From positions 1-64,000 of the forward strand of contig NZ_JACCBZ010000005.1 in NCBI RefSeq assembly GCF_013408825.1: 64,000 bases of DNA, given 5' to 3'. The notes beneath the pieces are model-generated. The model saw nothing but the letters and a program-made list of their open reading frames with translations, made no database searches and was not told where the DNA came from. This DNA is from Mucilaginibacter tundrae. GTDB lineage: Bacteria > Bacteroidota > Bacteroidia > Sphingobacteriales > Sphingobacteriaceae. The translations under genes were made by a program, and so were the position numbers. Position 1 is the first letter of the stretch, and each line of letters begins with the position of its first letter. This document shows positions 32,979 through 41,034 of this stretch, piece after piece.

Positions 32979-33646
32979 TCCAGCGGGCTTTTAACTTGTG
33001 TTTTGTTAAAGATGAATACACCTATCACTAAAACAAAAGTGATAAAAAATAAGATAAGGGAATAAGTATTTGCGGCCGAATAATCCATGTTCTCTACTGA
33101 ATCATAAACCGCAATGGACGCTACCCGTGTAATGCCGGGGATGTTGCCGCCTATCATCAACACTACACCAAATTCGCCCAGCGTATGCGCGAACGTGAGC
33201 ACCATAGCCGTAAATAATGATGGTTTGATGTTAGGTAATAACACACGAAGAAAAGTTTGACGTTCGCTTTTACCTAATGTGTATGATGCTTGGGCAAGTG
33301 ATGAAGGCAATTGTTGCAACGCTGATTTTATGGGCCCCATCATAAACGGCATGCTATAAATGACGGAAGCAAGCACCAACCCCTGGAAAGAAAATACAAA
33401 CTGTAAATCGAAGGTTTCATACAGCCACTTGCCAAGCCCATGCTGCGGACTGAAAGCCAGCAACAAATAAAACCCCAATACCGATGGCGGCAAAACCAAA
33501 GGCATGGTAATTATCGCTTCAATTATTATTTTAAAGAATGAACGCCCTTTTGATAACCACCGGGCCAGCGGCAGGCAGATCAATAGCAGTAATATAGTAG
33601 TAATACTTGCCAGCCTTAGTGTGAGCCAAATCGGGGTTAAATCCAT
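32975..33646 (-). CDS. modB: Molybdate ABC transporter permease ModB
   Basis: A 223-residue inner-membrane permease with about five helices; the EAA-like cytoplasmic loop is seen as ALQQLPSSLAQASYTLGKSERQTFLRVLLPNIKP. It carries the ModB signature PLVLPPSVLGFYLL and GEFGVVLMIGGNIPG. It overlaps modC by 4 bp and modA by 1 bp, which implies tight translational coupling. Confidence 0.93.
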   Translation of the reverse strand: MDLTPIWLTLRLASITTILLLLICLPLARWLSKGRSFFKIIIEAIITMPLVLPPSVLGFYLLLAFSPQHGLGKWLYETFDLQFVFSFQGLVLASVIYSMPFMMGPIKSALQQLPSSLAQASYTLGKSERQTFLRVLLPNIKPSLFTAMVLTFAHTLGEFGVVLMIGGNIPGITRVASIAVYDSVENMDYSAANTYSLILFFITFVLVIGVFIFNKTQVKSPLE

Positions 33647-34416
33647 TACTCCACAATATATCCATATTCCTTAAATATGCGTTTGGCATCAGCACTCAAA
33701 ATAAATTGGTAAAATTTTTCAGCGTTAGGGTTGCCTTCACCATGTTTTAATACCACAATGCCTTGTTCAATAGGTGAGTAGGTTTTTGGGTCGATGGCTT
33801 TCCAATAAATTTTTTGCTTGCCTTCCAAATCCTTTACCAAAGCCTGGGTAGTGAAGCCAACATCAACCGAACCCGTGGTGATATAAGTATTCACCTGCGA
33901 TATGCTTTCGCCTATAACGATCTTGCTATGTATCTCGCTCAAAATTCCTTTCAGTTTTAACGTTTCAGTAGCAGCTTTACCGTAAGGGGCAATAGTCGGG
34001 TTGGCAATCGCCACCTTCTTTATAGCCGGGGTAAGCAGCATACGTTCCCAATTATCAAATTCAATATCCTTGTTACTGCAAATAATTAAACTCCCTTTTG
34101 CATAAACAACAGGTTTTTTAGATGCAAAACCGGTGGTGTATAATTTCTGTGGGAAATCCATATCGGCGGATAAAAAAACATCAAATGGCGCGCCGTTACT
34201 TATCTGGGTGGTCAAATTGCCGGATGAACCTACAATTGGTTCCACAACAACACCTGTTTTTTTAGTGAATTCAGCTCCTAATACTTTTATTACGGATTGC
34301 AGATTAGCGGCCGCGGCAACTTTTAAAGTCTGCGCAAATGTCGATGCCGGAATTAGCAGGCAACTCAACGCTAAAGTGAGTTGTATATGTAATTTTAGTT
34401 TCGTTAAAATCTTCAT
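33646..34416 (-). CDS. modA: Molybdate-binding periplasmic protein ModA
   Basis: A 256-residue solute-binding protein with signal peptide 1-27 (LALSCLLIPASTFAQT). The mature part starts LKVAAAANLQSVIKVLG and carries the ligand-pocket pieces GSSGNLTTQISNGAPFDVFLSAD, characteristic of ModA. It ends one base into modB. The operon order modA-modB-modC reads right to left. No ModE or molybdopterin operon is next to it. Confidence 0.93.
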   Translation of the reverse strand: MKILTKLKLHIQLTLALSCLLIPASTFAQTLKVAAAANLQSVIKVLGAEFTKKTGVVVEPIVGSSGNLTTQISNGAPFDVFLSADMDFPQKLYTTGFASKKPVVYAKGSLIICSNKDIEFDNWERMLLTPAIKKVAIANPTIAPYGKAATETLKLKGILSEIHSKIVIGESISQVNTYITTGSVDVGFTTQALVKDLEGKQKIYWKAIDPKTYSPIEQGIVVLKHGEGNPNAEKFYQFILSADAKRIFKEYGYIVE

Positions 34417-34559
34417 CTTATAGGTATTGTAAATTAATGCTAATATAAATACTAAGCGTTGTATTTTAATAAGTATTTCGCTATGTGTCGACCAAGATTA
34501 ATAACTACCATTAAAACAAAAATGTTCTAACATTGTAAATAATCTAATCAACAAAGCTC

Positions 34560-35405
34560 ATGAAAAAACTCATCCTCTTCGCGTTTATTATTTGTAGTAG
34601 TGCCATGGCATTTGGCCAAAGTAATATGGCATGTTGCAGCAAACAATCAGCCACAAAACAATTTGCTATGCTGGCAAATGATAAAAGGTTTGTGATGTCG
34701 CATCCGCAGCCAAAAACTATCCATTTTCAAAGTAGTATAGGTAAAGCCATAACTTATAGTACACCAGACGGCAAAACGGCCGATGCTTACGAGTTTAAAG
34801 CAAAAACGCCTACCAATAACTATATTTTAGTGGTGCACGAGTTTTTTGGGTTGAATGATTTTGTGAAGAAGGAGTCTGAAGAAATCTACAACGATTTAGG
34901 TAACGTAAACATCATCGACCTTGATTTATACGATGGCAAAGTTACCGCCGATCGTACCGAAGCCGCTAAACTAATGCAGGAAGTGAAGGACGATCGTGCT
35001 ATTGCTATAATAAAAGGAGCTATAGCTTACGTTGGCCCTAAAGCGCATATTGCTACTTTAGGCTGGTGCTTTGGTGGCGGCTGGAGCTTGCAGGCAAGTT
35101 TGCTAGCCGGTAACCAAGCCGTAGCGTGTGTTATGTTTTATGGTATGCCTGAGCAGGATGTTAATAAACTTAGAACCTTGCATACTGATGTATTGGGTAA
35201 TTTTGGCAATCAAGATGCATGGATCAATCCAAAGGTTGTCGCCAAATTTGCTGCTGACATGAAAACGGCCGGTAAAAAACTGTATCTGCATCAATACGAT
35301 GCCGGGCACGGTTTTGCCAATCCGAGCAGCCCAAGCGCCAATAGCGCCGCCGCGGCTGATGCATATAAAAACACTATTATTTTTTATAAGGCGCGATTAA
35401 AATAA
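34560..35405 (+). CDS. Exported dienelactone hydrolase-family protein
   Basis: A 281-residue exported protein with signal peptide 1-19 (LFAFIICSSAMAFGQ). The alpha/beta-hydrolase core has the Cys nucleophile C170 in LGWCFGGGWS, typical of dienelactone hydrolases, plus GNFGNQDAWI (acid) and HQYDAGHGFANP (His). The gene stands alone, followed by a strong terminator at 35416. The substrate is unknown; a role in small-ester hydrolysis is inferred from the family. Confidence 0.87.
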   Translation: MKKLILFAFIICSSAMAFGQSNMACCSKQSATKQFAMLANDKRFVMSHPQPKTIHFQSSIGKAITYSTPDGKTADAYEFKAKTPTNNYILVVHEFFGLNDFVKKESEEIYNDLGNVNIIDLDLYDGKVTADRTEAAKLMQEVKDDRAIAIIKGAIAYVGPKAHIATLGWCFGGGWSLQASLLAGNQAVACVMFYGMPEQDVNKLRTLHTDVLGNFGNQDAWINPKVVAKFAADMKTAGKKLYLHQYDAGHGFANPSSPSANSAAAADAYKNTIIFYKARLK

Positions 35406-35415
35406 TCTCGCTCAT

Positions 35416-35473
35416 AGTTGATGGTTCATAGCAATAGCCTTTCGGGTTATGGACTATGAACCATCAACTTTTT
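35416..35473 (+). terminator. Intrinsic terminator after the dienelactone hydrolase gene
   Basis: A perfect 16-bp stem (AGTTGATGGTTCATAG at 35416-35431 with its complement at 35454-35469) is followed by TTTTTG. The loop contains CCTTTCGGG, a second small hairpin. Confidence 0.8.
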
Positions 35474-35504
35474 GTAACATTGCAAAAAAAAACATACATA
35501 CCCC

Positions 35505-36482
35505 TTGTTAACCAAAGCAGCTAAAAAAATATTTTCTCTCCTGATCAAAGTCGGGGTGCTGGGTTTGGCTCTGGTTTACATCTACCACCAGTTTATTGAA
35601 AAAGGTGATAGCTTAAAACGTTTTCAGCAACTGGTTAATCATATCAGTCAGCAACAAGTTATTATCACTATGTCGGCAATTGTGTTGCTGATGCTGATAA
35701 ACTGGATACTTGAATCCATTAAGTGGAAATACCTGATCAACAGGGTGCAGAAAATATCCGTTTGGCAATCCATCGAAGCTGTTTTTTGCGGGCTAACCTG
35801 GGCCATATTTACCCCCAACCGACTTGGCGAATATGCGGGCCGGGTATTATTCTTGCCCAACCGTAAACGTATACATGGCGTGTTTGCCATGGCTGTAGGC
35901 GCATTTGGTCAAAGCGTAATAACTAATGTACTCGGCGCGTGCGCGCTGATGTGGTACCTGTATACCTACTCGCATTTAAATATCTATATCTACATCTGGA
36001 TATTTGTTTCAGCTATTATTTTTATGGTGTTTTTCCTGGTATTGTTTTTCCATATCCAGTGGATTGTAAAGCTGCTGGATTACATCCCCTATGTAAAAAA
36101 ATATCATCGCTTTTTCGATATCATGGGCCGATATACCAAGCCCGAGTTATTTAAAATAATGGGCTTTTGTATGGCAAGGTTCGCCGTATTTTCATTTCAA
36201 TATTACTTGGTGATACACCTGCTGATACCCGAAATGCCTGTGGTTAAAATGATGCTAATGGTGCTCATACTGTTCTTTGTACAATCCGCCTTGCCATCCC
36301 TGGATTTGCTGGATGTCGGCGTACGCAGCGCTACCGCGAGCGTGCTTTTCGCGCATATTACTACCCAGGCGTTGGCTGTTGTGGCGGCAGTTTCATCAAT
36401 TTGGCTAATAAATTTAATTATTCCCGCTATTTTAGGCTCCGTATTTGTTTTTAAACTGAAATTCTTTGATCGTAACGTATAG
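35505..36482 (+). CDS. Flippase-like / lysylphosphatidylglycerol synthase TM-domain protein
   Basis: A 325-residue protein with about eight membrane helices of the UPF0104/LPG_synthase_TM family. It starts at a TTG (MLTKAAKKIFSLL). Visible parts are the family regions WAIFTPNRLGEYAGRVLF and PSLDLLDVGVRSAT. Such proteins often act as lipid or glycolipid flippases or as part of envelope assembly. The last 17 bases overlap the glycosyltransferase gene, which supports a shared role in making and moving a glycolipid (inference). Confidence 0.82.
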   Translation: MLTKAAKKIFSLLIKVGVLGLALVYIYHQFIEKGDSLKRFQQLVNHISQQQVIITMSAIVLLMLINWILESIKWKYLINRVQKISVWQSIEAVFCGLTWAIFTPNRLGEYAGRVLFLPNRKRIHGVFAMAVGAFGQSVITNVLGACALMWYLYTYSHLNIYIYIWIFVSAIIFMVFFLVLFFHIQWIVKLLDYIPYVKKYHRFFDIMGRYTKPELFKIMGFCMARFAVFSFQYYLVIHLLIPEMPVVKMMLMVLILFFVQSALPSLDLLDVGVRSATASVLFAHITTQALAVVAAVSSIWLINLIIPAILGSVFVFKLKFFDRNV

Positions 36483-37596
36483 TATTATTTCCTTATCGCT
36501 AACCGGCTTGTACCTGTTAGTGCTTATTTATTTGATAAAAGGGTGGTCGAATTTAAAACGACCTAAACTGGTTGCAGTCGATTTTAAAACCAAAGTAACC
36601 GTACTCATCGCCGCCCGTAACGAGGAGGAGAAGATAGCCCTAACCATCAACGATATCTTAGCACAGGACTATCCCAAACACCTCATGGAAGTCATCATAG
36701 TTGATGACCACTCTACCGACCGCACAGCAGAGATCATCCGCAGCTACGCCCCGCAAGGCATCAAGCTGTTGCAGCTGAATGAGGATAAACCGCTCAACTC
36801 CTACAAGAAGAAAGCCATTGCAGAGGCCATCAACCTGTCAACCGGTGAGCTGATGGTTGCCACCGATGCCGATTGCCGCATGGGGCCGCAGTGGTTATCA
36901 TCCATTGTGAACTATTACGAAACCCGTAACCCAGTGATGATCTCATCCCCGGTAACGTATTTTGAGGAGAAAAGCCTGTTCGAGAACCTGCAAACCTTAG
37001 AGTTCGGTTACCTGGTAGCTATGGGTGCATCATTCATTGGTAACCATAAGGCATCTACCTGTAATGGCGCCAATTTCGCTTACCGTAAGGATGTATTTTA
37101 CGAGGTAGGCGGCTTCAAGGGAATAGACGAACTAGCATCCGGAGATGATGAACTACTACTCCAAAAGGTAGCCGAGAAATATGCCGATAGAATAGCCTTC
37201 CTAAAGTTACCCGAAGCCATTGTATACACCCACGCCAAGGCAAATATGAAGGAATTCCTGAACCAGCGCCGACGTTGGGCATCCAAATCAACCAAGTATA
37301 AAGACAAAAAAATCGTAGCCCTTGCCGTTGGGATCTGGCTGTTTAATGTGCTGATACTGGTAAACGGTATACTAAGCTTTTTTGATGTCAGGTTCTTCTA
37401 CCTGTTCCTTCTGCAATATGGGTTGAAGTTCATCTTCGAGGCCATATTCCTGCTGCCGGTAACCGCGTTTTTTAAGCGCAGGGAGTTGATATGGCTGCTA
37501 TTCCTGCTATCGCCCATTCACATTGTTTACTTTGTATATGTAGGCTTAATTGGCAACACCAAAAAGTACGTTTGGAAGGGCAGGACGGTTAGGTAA
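36466..37596 (+). CDS. Membrane-anchored family 2 glycosyltransferase
   Basis: A 376-residue GT2 enzyme that starts at a TTG inside the preceding gene. Helix at residues 4-24, then the GT-A domain: VTVLIAARNEEEKIALT, VDDHSTDR, TDADC (metal-binding DxD-like), and the acceptor QRRRWASKSTK. Three helices follow in the C-terminal ~100 residues. The arrangement resembles processive or lipid-anchored transferases. The donor and acceptor are not visible. A dispersed 220-bp repeat starts 2 bp after its stop codon. Confidence 0.87.
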   Translation: MIVTYSIISLSLTGLYLLVLIYLIKGWSNLKRPKLVAVDFKTKVTVLIAARNEEEKIALTINDILAQDYPKHLMEVIIVDDHSTDRTAEIIRSYAPQGIKLLQLNEDKPLNSYKKKAIAEAINLSTGELMVATDADCRMGPQWLSSIVNYYETRNPVMISSPVTYFEEKSLFENLQTLEFGYLVAMGASFIGNHKASTCNGANFAYRKDVFYEVGGFKGIDELASGDDELLLQKVAEKYADRIAFLKLPEAIVYTHAKANMKEFLNQRRRWASKSTKYKDKKIVALAVGIWLFNVLILVNGILSFFDVRFFYLFLLQYGLKFIFEAIFLLPVTAFFKRRELIWLLFLLSPIHIVYFVYVGLIGNTKKYVWKGRTVR

Positions 37597-37598
37597 CC

Positions 37599-37818
37599 CA
37601 ACCGTACTGTACCACGGTACACATGAAACAGTTGGTACATTTGGTACACTTTAAGCCCCAAAAATGCCCTAAAAACCCCTAAAAAGGCCGTTTTTACATG
37701 CCAAATTGAGCCGTTTTTACCCCCAAAACGCCCAAAACATGCCCTACAAACACCAAAAAACACCCATTTTTTACTGTTTTTATGCCATTTTTTAACAAAA
37801 ATTATAGCTTTTTACCCA
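37599..37818 (+). repeat. 220-bp dispersed intergenic element, copy 2
   Basis: This copy is directly behind the stop codon at 37596. It starts with GTAACCCAACCGTACTGTAC, carries the inverted repeat GTACC-AC-GGTAC, ACACATGAAACAGTTGGTAC, then C/A-rich tracts and CCTAAAAAGGCCG, and ends ATTATAGCTTTTTACCC. Copy 1 is at 15120-15345 on the other strand. In both cases the repeat has the same orientation relative to the gene it follows. In the same 564-bp gap lie copy B of the 50-bp motif (37943-37992) and then AT-rich sequence with nothing else I can name. Confidence 0.75.
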
Positions 37819-37942
37819 TAAAAGAAGGCTATTTTGTTGCGTTTTTGCGTGTTTGTGTTTCACGCAAATCATCACGCAAATCAGTTTCAACCACCCGGTA
37901 AGGAGGGCTTTACCATGCAGGCAACGACCCTGTAACCCCAGT

Positions 37943-37992
37943 CTACTGACAAAACAGTGTCAGCACTTATTGCAATCCACTTCCCGAAATTT
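37943..37992 (+). promoter_or_regulatory. 50-bp motif with CTGACA/TGTCAG hairpin, copy B
   Basis: Reads CTACTGACAAAACAGTGTCA through CTTCCCGAAATTT and aligns gap-free with copy A upstream of a membrane protein gene (21597-21646). In copy A an ATG follows 23 bp after the motif, whereas here the AT-rich island follows and the next start is at 38161. The original downstream gene may have been displaced by the island (inference). Confidence 0.45.
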
Positions 37993-38160
37993 GTAATACC
38001 AAATCATTCATTAAAACAAGAAAAATATATTTATTCGATTATAATTAGCTAATCCTATATTATCAAAACAATTTTGTTGTGTCAACTCTTTTATAAATAA
38101 AAATTTATACTACTTTTGAATTTATTACTATAATTCAGAAGGCTATCCAAACAAAAAAGA

Positions 38161-38607
38161 ATGATACCGCCATTTAACGAAAATTCATTTTTACCACCTG
38201 GTATTCATTCCGCTACCTTAATTGAATTTAAAGAAAGATTTGTTTATGGTGTAAAAAGACCAATAATCTTTGAAGGACTACTAAGATTAATATCAGATTT
38301 GAAAGAAATTGGTTGTAATGTAGTTTACGTTGATGGGAGCTATGTTTCTTCGAAGGAAAGGCCGAATGATGTAGATGTTTGTTGGGAGTTAACTGATGAC
38401 CCCGCATTTATGCTTTATGCAAAGCAAAAACATCCAATTTTATTTATGATGAAGGGAAAAAGACCAGAGCAGCAGCATAAATATTGTGCGGATGTATTTC
38501 CTGCAAACATTAAAGAAGGTGCGTCTGGAATAATGTTTCTAGATTATTTTCAAAGAATAAGAAATACAAACGAGCCTAAAGGAATTATAAAAATCGAATT
38601 AATATGA
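38161..38607 (+). CDS. DUF6932 family nucleotidyltransferase-like protein
   Basis: A 148-residue protein. It opens MIPPFNENSFLPPGIHSATL and runs VVYVDGSYVSSKERPNDVDV, then FLDYFQRIRN and EPKGIIKIEL, matching DUF6932 from memory. The GS...S-x3-PNDVDV arrangement resembles the nucleotidyltransferase core GS-x10-DxD, as in MNT/AbiEii-type toxins or antitoxins. It starts a three-gene operon; its stop overlaps the next gene by 4 bp (38604-38607). AT-rich, with short AT-rich upstream DNA. Confidence 0.75.
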   Translation: MIPPFNENSFLPPGIHSATLIEFKERFVYGVKRPIIFEGLLRLISDLKEIGCNVVYVDGSYVSSKERPNDVDVCWELTDDPAFMLYAKQKHPILFMMKGKRPEQQHKYCADVFPANIKEGASGIMFLDYFQRIRNTNEPKGIIKIELI

Positions 38608-39134
38608 TAAAGAACGCAAAACAGGCAGGTGTAGCAAAATTACATTTGCAAGCAATGGAAAAAGAAAGGGAGGATATGGTTAAGAACCATAACACTATCT
38701 CTAAAATATCTTTGGAATTAGCTTTAGACTCTTTTGATGGATTAATAGAAGATTTAAAAGAAGAGCTTAATGATTATGAGCAATTAATTTCTCAAGGATT
38801 CCATTGTTTTAAAAACAAATCATTGGATAATTTATCTGAGATTATTATTTCTAGTAGAATAGCACAAAATATCTCACAGAAACAATTAGCTAATGCTATT
38901 GGGATAAAAGAACAGCAAATTCAACGTTATGAATTGAATGATTACGAAAGTGCATCTTTGCCTAGGTTGCAAGAAATTTGTGATGCTTTAAATTTAAATT
39001 TAAGTTTCGTTGATATCCATATATTAGGAAAACAGCCTAATTTTCTTCTTCCTCCTAATGTAAAACCAGATGATGTAGAAATGGCTGAATCAAAAATTAA
39101 AGGAGATTGCTCATTGTATCTATTTAACACATGA
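38604..39134 (+). CDS. XRE-type helix-turn-helix protein
   Basis: A 176-residue protein. The N-terminal ~80 residues are helical and charged (AKLHLQAMEKEREDMVKNH) and unclassified. A canonical XRE-type HTH lies at about 82-138: RIAQNISQKQLANAIGIKEQQIQRYELNDYESASLPRLQEICDALN. The C-terminal tail is short and polar. It overlaps both neighbours by 4 bp, so the three genes are one transcript. It may act as operon repressor or antitoxin partner of the DUF6932 protein (inference). Confidence 0.82.
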   Translation: MIKNAKQAGVAKLHLQAMEKEREDMVKNHNTISKISLELALDSFDGLIEDLKEELNDYEQLISQGFHCFKNKSLDNLSEIIISSRIAQNISQKQLANAIGIKEQQIQRYELNDYESASLPRLQEICDALNLNLSFVDIHILGKQPNFLLPPNVKPDDVEMAESKIKGDCSLYLFNT

Positions 39135-40789
39135 AAACTATAACATTTTATTCCTATAAAGGAGGAGTAGGTAGATCATTAACGCTTGCAAATATTGCTA
39201 TGCGTCTTTCTCAACTAAAGAAAACAGTTTGTGTAGTTGATTTTGATTTAGATGCTCCTGGACTGAGATTTAAATTCACAAATGATTACCTTTTAGAAGA
39301 TAATGAAAAAAAAGGATTAGTAGATTATATCTATCAATTTTCACAAGAAGGTGAATTGCCTGAAAATATTAGTGATTTCACTAATAAGTTAATACCTAAA
39401 AACGTCAATTCCGAGCCAATAATTTTTATATCTGCTGGTAATATTAACTCTTCTGATTATTGGAAAAAATTATCCATGATTAGATGGGCTGATATGTTTT
39501 ATTCTAAACATGGGCACGGTATTAAATTTTTTTTAGATCTAAAGGCAAAAATAGAAAAAGAATTTCAGCCCGATTATTTGCTAATTGATTCAAGAACAGG
39601 TATCACAGATATATCAGGAATTACGCTAAGAATTTTAGCTGATGAAATAATAATTTTAGCAGTAAACAACAAAGAAAATATCTTTGGCACAAAGAAAATT
39701 CTACAAAGCTTTATTAATGAATCTTATATATCAAAAAAGAAAATAAAGCTAAGATTTGTATTAACACGACTTCCGTACTCCGAATCAACTCAAGATAAAG
39801 AAAAAGAATTTCAAGTAATTCAAAGTGTCAAAAAAGAATTGCAAGATGTCTATAATGAAAAAGAACTTGATTTTTTTGTTATACATGCTGATAAAGACTT
39901 GGGGGAAAAGGAAAGTTTAGTTTTGGGTAGCAGTATTGATGAAAAAGCTAGGTTACTTTTCAACAAAAAACAACATGAAACAGAAACAATGTTATCAAGA
40001 GATTATTTGACCCTATTTGATAAAATAACAGAAGGAGATTTATTCCAAGAAGCACATTTATTAAAGATAAAGGAAGCTGAAGAAGAGTTTGCTAATGCGA
40101 TGAATCAAAAAGACCTTACTAAAAAATTAGTTTATTTAAATAAAGTAATTAAACTTGACAGTAACAATTATCGTTACTTAATTGAACGAGGAACGCTTTT
40201 TTGGACACTAGAAATGACCCAAGAGGCAATAGACGATTTTCTTGATGCATTAAAACTTAAAAATAGTGATCTTTATGCTCAGTATGCATTGGGATTACTA
40301 AGTATTAAAAGTAAGGAATATGAAAATGCAGTTAAATATCTTACACCTATTATTCAAATCTTACCCGAGGCAGCTTCTTATAAAGCATACGCATTAAGAA
40401 AGCTAAATCGGAACAAAGAAGCATTAGATTTTTTGAATCAATTTTTAGGTGAACATCCAGATATGGATACTGCTTTAAATTCACGAGCAGACTTATTAAG
40501 AATAAATGGTGATTTTGACAATGCATTAAAAGATATTTACAAAGCTATTGAGTTAAATCCTAGTGAACCAATGTTTATTGCAACCTTAGCAGAAATACGT
40601 GCAAGTTCAAAAGATATTGAAGGGTTTTATTTAAGCTTAACAATTGCATTATCTAAAGGTCTTACTGCACTACAAATGTCCGCAGCAAAAGAAGTTTATG
40701 AGATGTTTATTAATGATAAACGATTTCTTGAGTTGATGGGTAAGTATCAAATTGATGTTAACAGTGTATTTTCCATAAAGGAATCATAA
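39131..40789 (+). CDS. KGGVGR-variant ParA/MinD-like ATPase fused to TPR repeats
   Basis: A 552-residue protein. Residues 1-290 are a MinD/ParA-type ATPase with the deviant P-loop K10-GGVGRS-16, in which the usual KGG-x-GK[ST] lysine is Arg. Other signatures are VVDFDLDAPG (35-44) and YLLIDSRTGITDISG. Residues ~300-545 form helical TPR-like repeats (AEEEFANAMNQKDLTKKLVYLNKVI, ERGTLFWTLEMTQEAIDDF, AYALRKLNRNKEALDFL, LLRINGDFDNALKDIYKAI). KGGVGR-variant ATPases are known from predicted conflict systems, and the fusion suggests a signal-sensing scaffold. It is the last gene of the operon. Confidence 0.82.
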   Translation: MKTITFYSYKGGVGRSLTLANIAMRLSQLKKTVCVVDFDLDAPGLRFKFTNDYLLEDNEKKGLVDYIYQFSQEGELPENISDFTNKLIPKNVNSEPIIFISAGNINSSDYWKKLSMIRWADMFYSKHGHGIKFFLDLKAKIEKEFQPDYLLIDSRTGITDISGITLRILADEIIILAVNNKENIFGTKKILQSFINESYISKKKIKLRFVLTRLPYSESTQDKEKEFQVIQSVKKELQDVYNEKELDFFVIHADKDLGEKESLVLGSSIDEKARLLFNKKQHETETMLSRDYLTLFDKITEGDLFQEAHLLKIKEAEEEFANAMNQKDLTKKLVYLNKVIKLDSNNYRYLIERGTLFWTLEMTQEAIDDFLDALKLKNSDLYAQYALGLLSIKSKEYENAVKYLTPIIQILPEAASYKAYALRKLNRNKEALDFLNQFLGEHPDMDTALNSRADLLRINGDFDNALKDIYKAIELNPSEPMFIATLAEIRASSKDIEGFYLSLTIALSKGLTALQMSAAKEVYEMFINDKRFLELMGKYQIDVNSVFSIKES

Positions 40790-40802
40790 CCCACTCCGCC
40801 TG

Positions 40803-40890
40803 TTCAAGCGTCCACGCTTAAACCGATAAGTTGAATTTACTTAAGCGCGGACGCTTACAACCAAAAGCATTCAAGTGTTGACGCTTGAAT
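40803..40890. repeat. Three consecutive short palindromes behind the island
   Basis: TTCAAGCGTCCACGCTTAA (40803-40821), CTTAAGCGCGGACGCTTAC (40840-40858) and ATTCAAGTGTTGACGCTTGA (40869-40888, extends to 40890) are variants of AAGCG-N4-CGCTT. They lie just after the ATPase stop at 40789. They could be binding sites, RNA hairpins or an element end. Confidence 0.65.
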
Positions 40891-40926
40891 GTGCTTTATT
40901 TGTGCAACCCTTGCTTTGTGTTTCCC

Positions 40927-40955
40927 ACCTCTTTATCGCGTAGCGAAAAAGAGGT
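40927..40955. repeat. Short inverted repeats upstream of the permease gene
   Basis: ACCTCTTTATCGCG and CGAAAAAGAGGT form an imperfect hairpin; CCAGCGAAGCGTAGCTGG follows directly as a second one (to about 40976). No coding sequence is visible between 40790 and 41034. Confidence 0.5.
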
Positions 40956-41034
40956 CAGCCAGCGAAGCGTAGCTGGGTGAGTCAAAAATTTTCCATTCGC
41001 CACATCCCAATTAAAATCATGAAATTAGTGGCTA

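Noticed and set aside
37527..37763. 78-codon minus-strand frame in the 220-bp element
   Set aside because: The equivalent frame in copy 1 is broken by stops, so coding is unlikely.
38010..40900. Integrase-bounded genomic island with att sites
   Set aside because: No integrase, tRNA gene or direct repeat flanks could be seen, so only base composition and repeats support island status.
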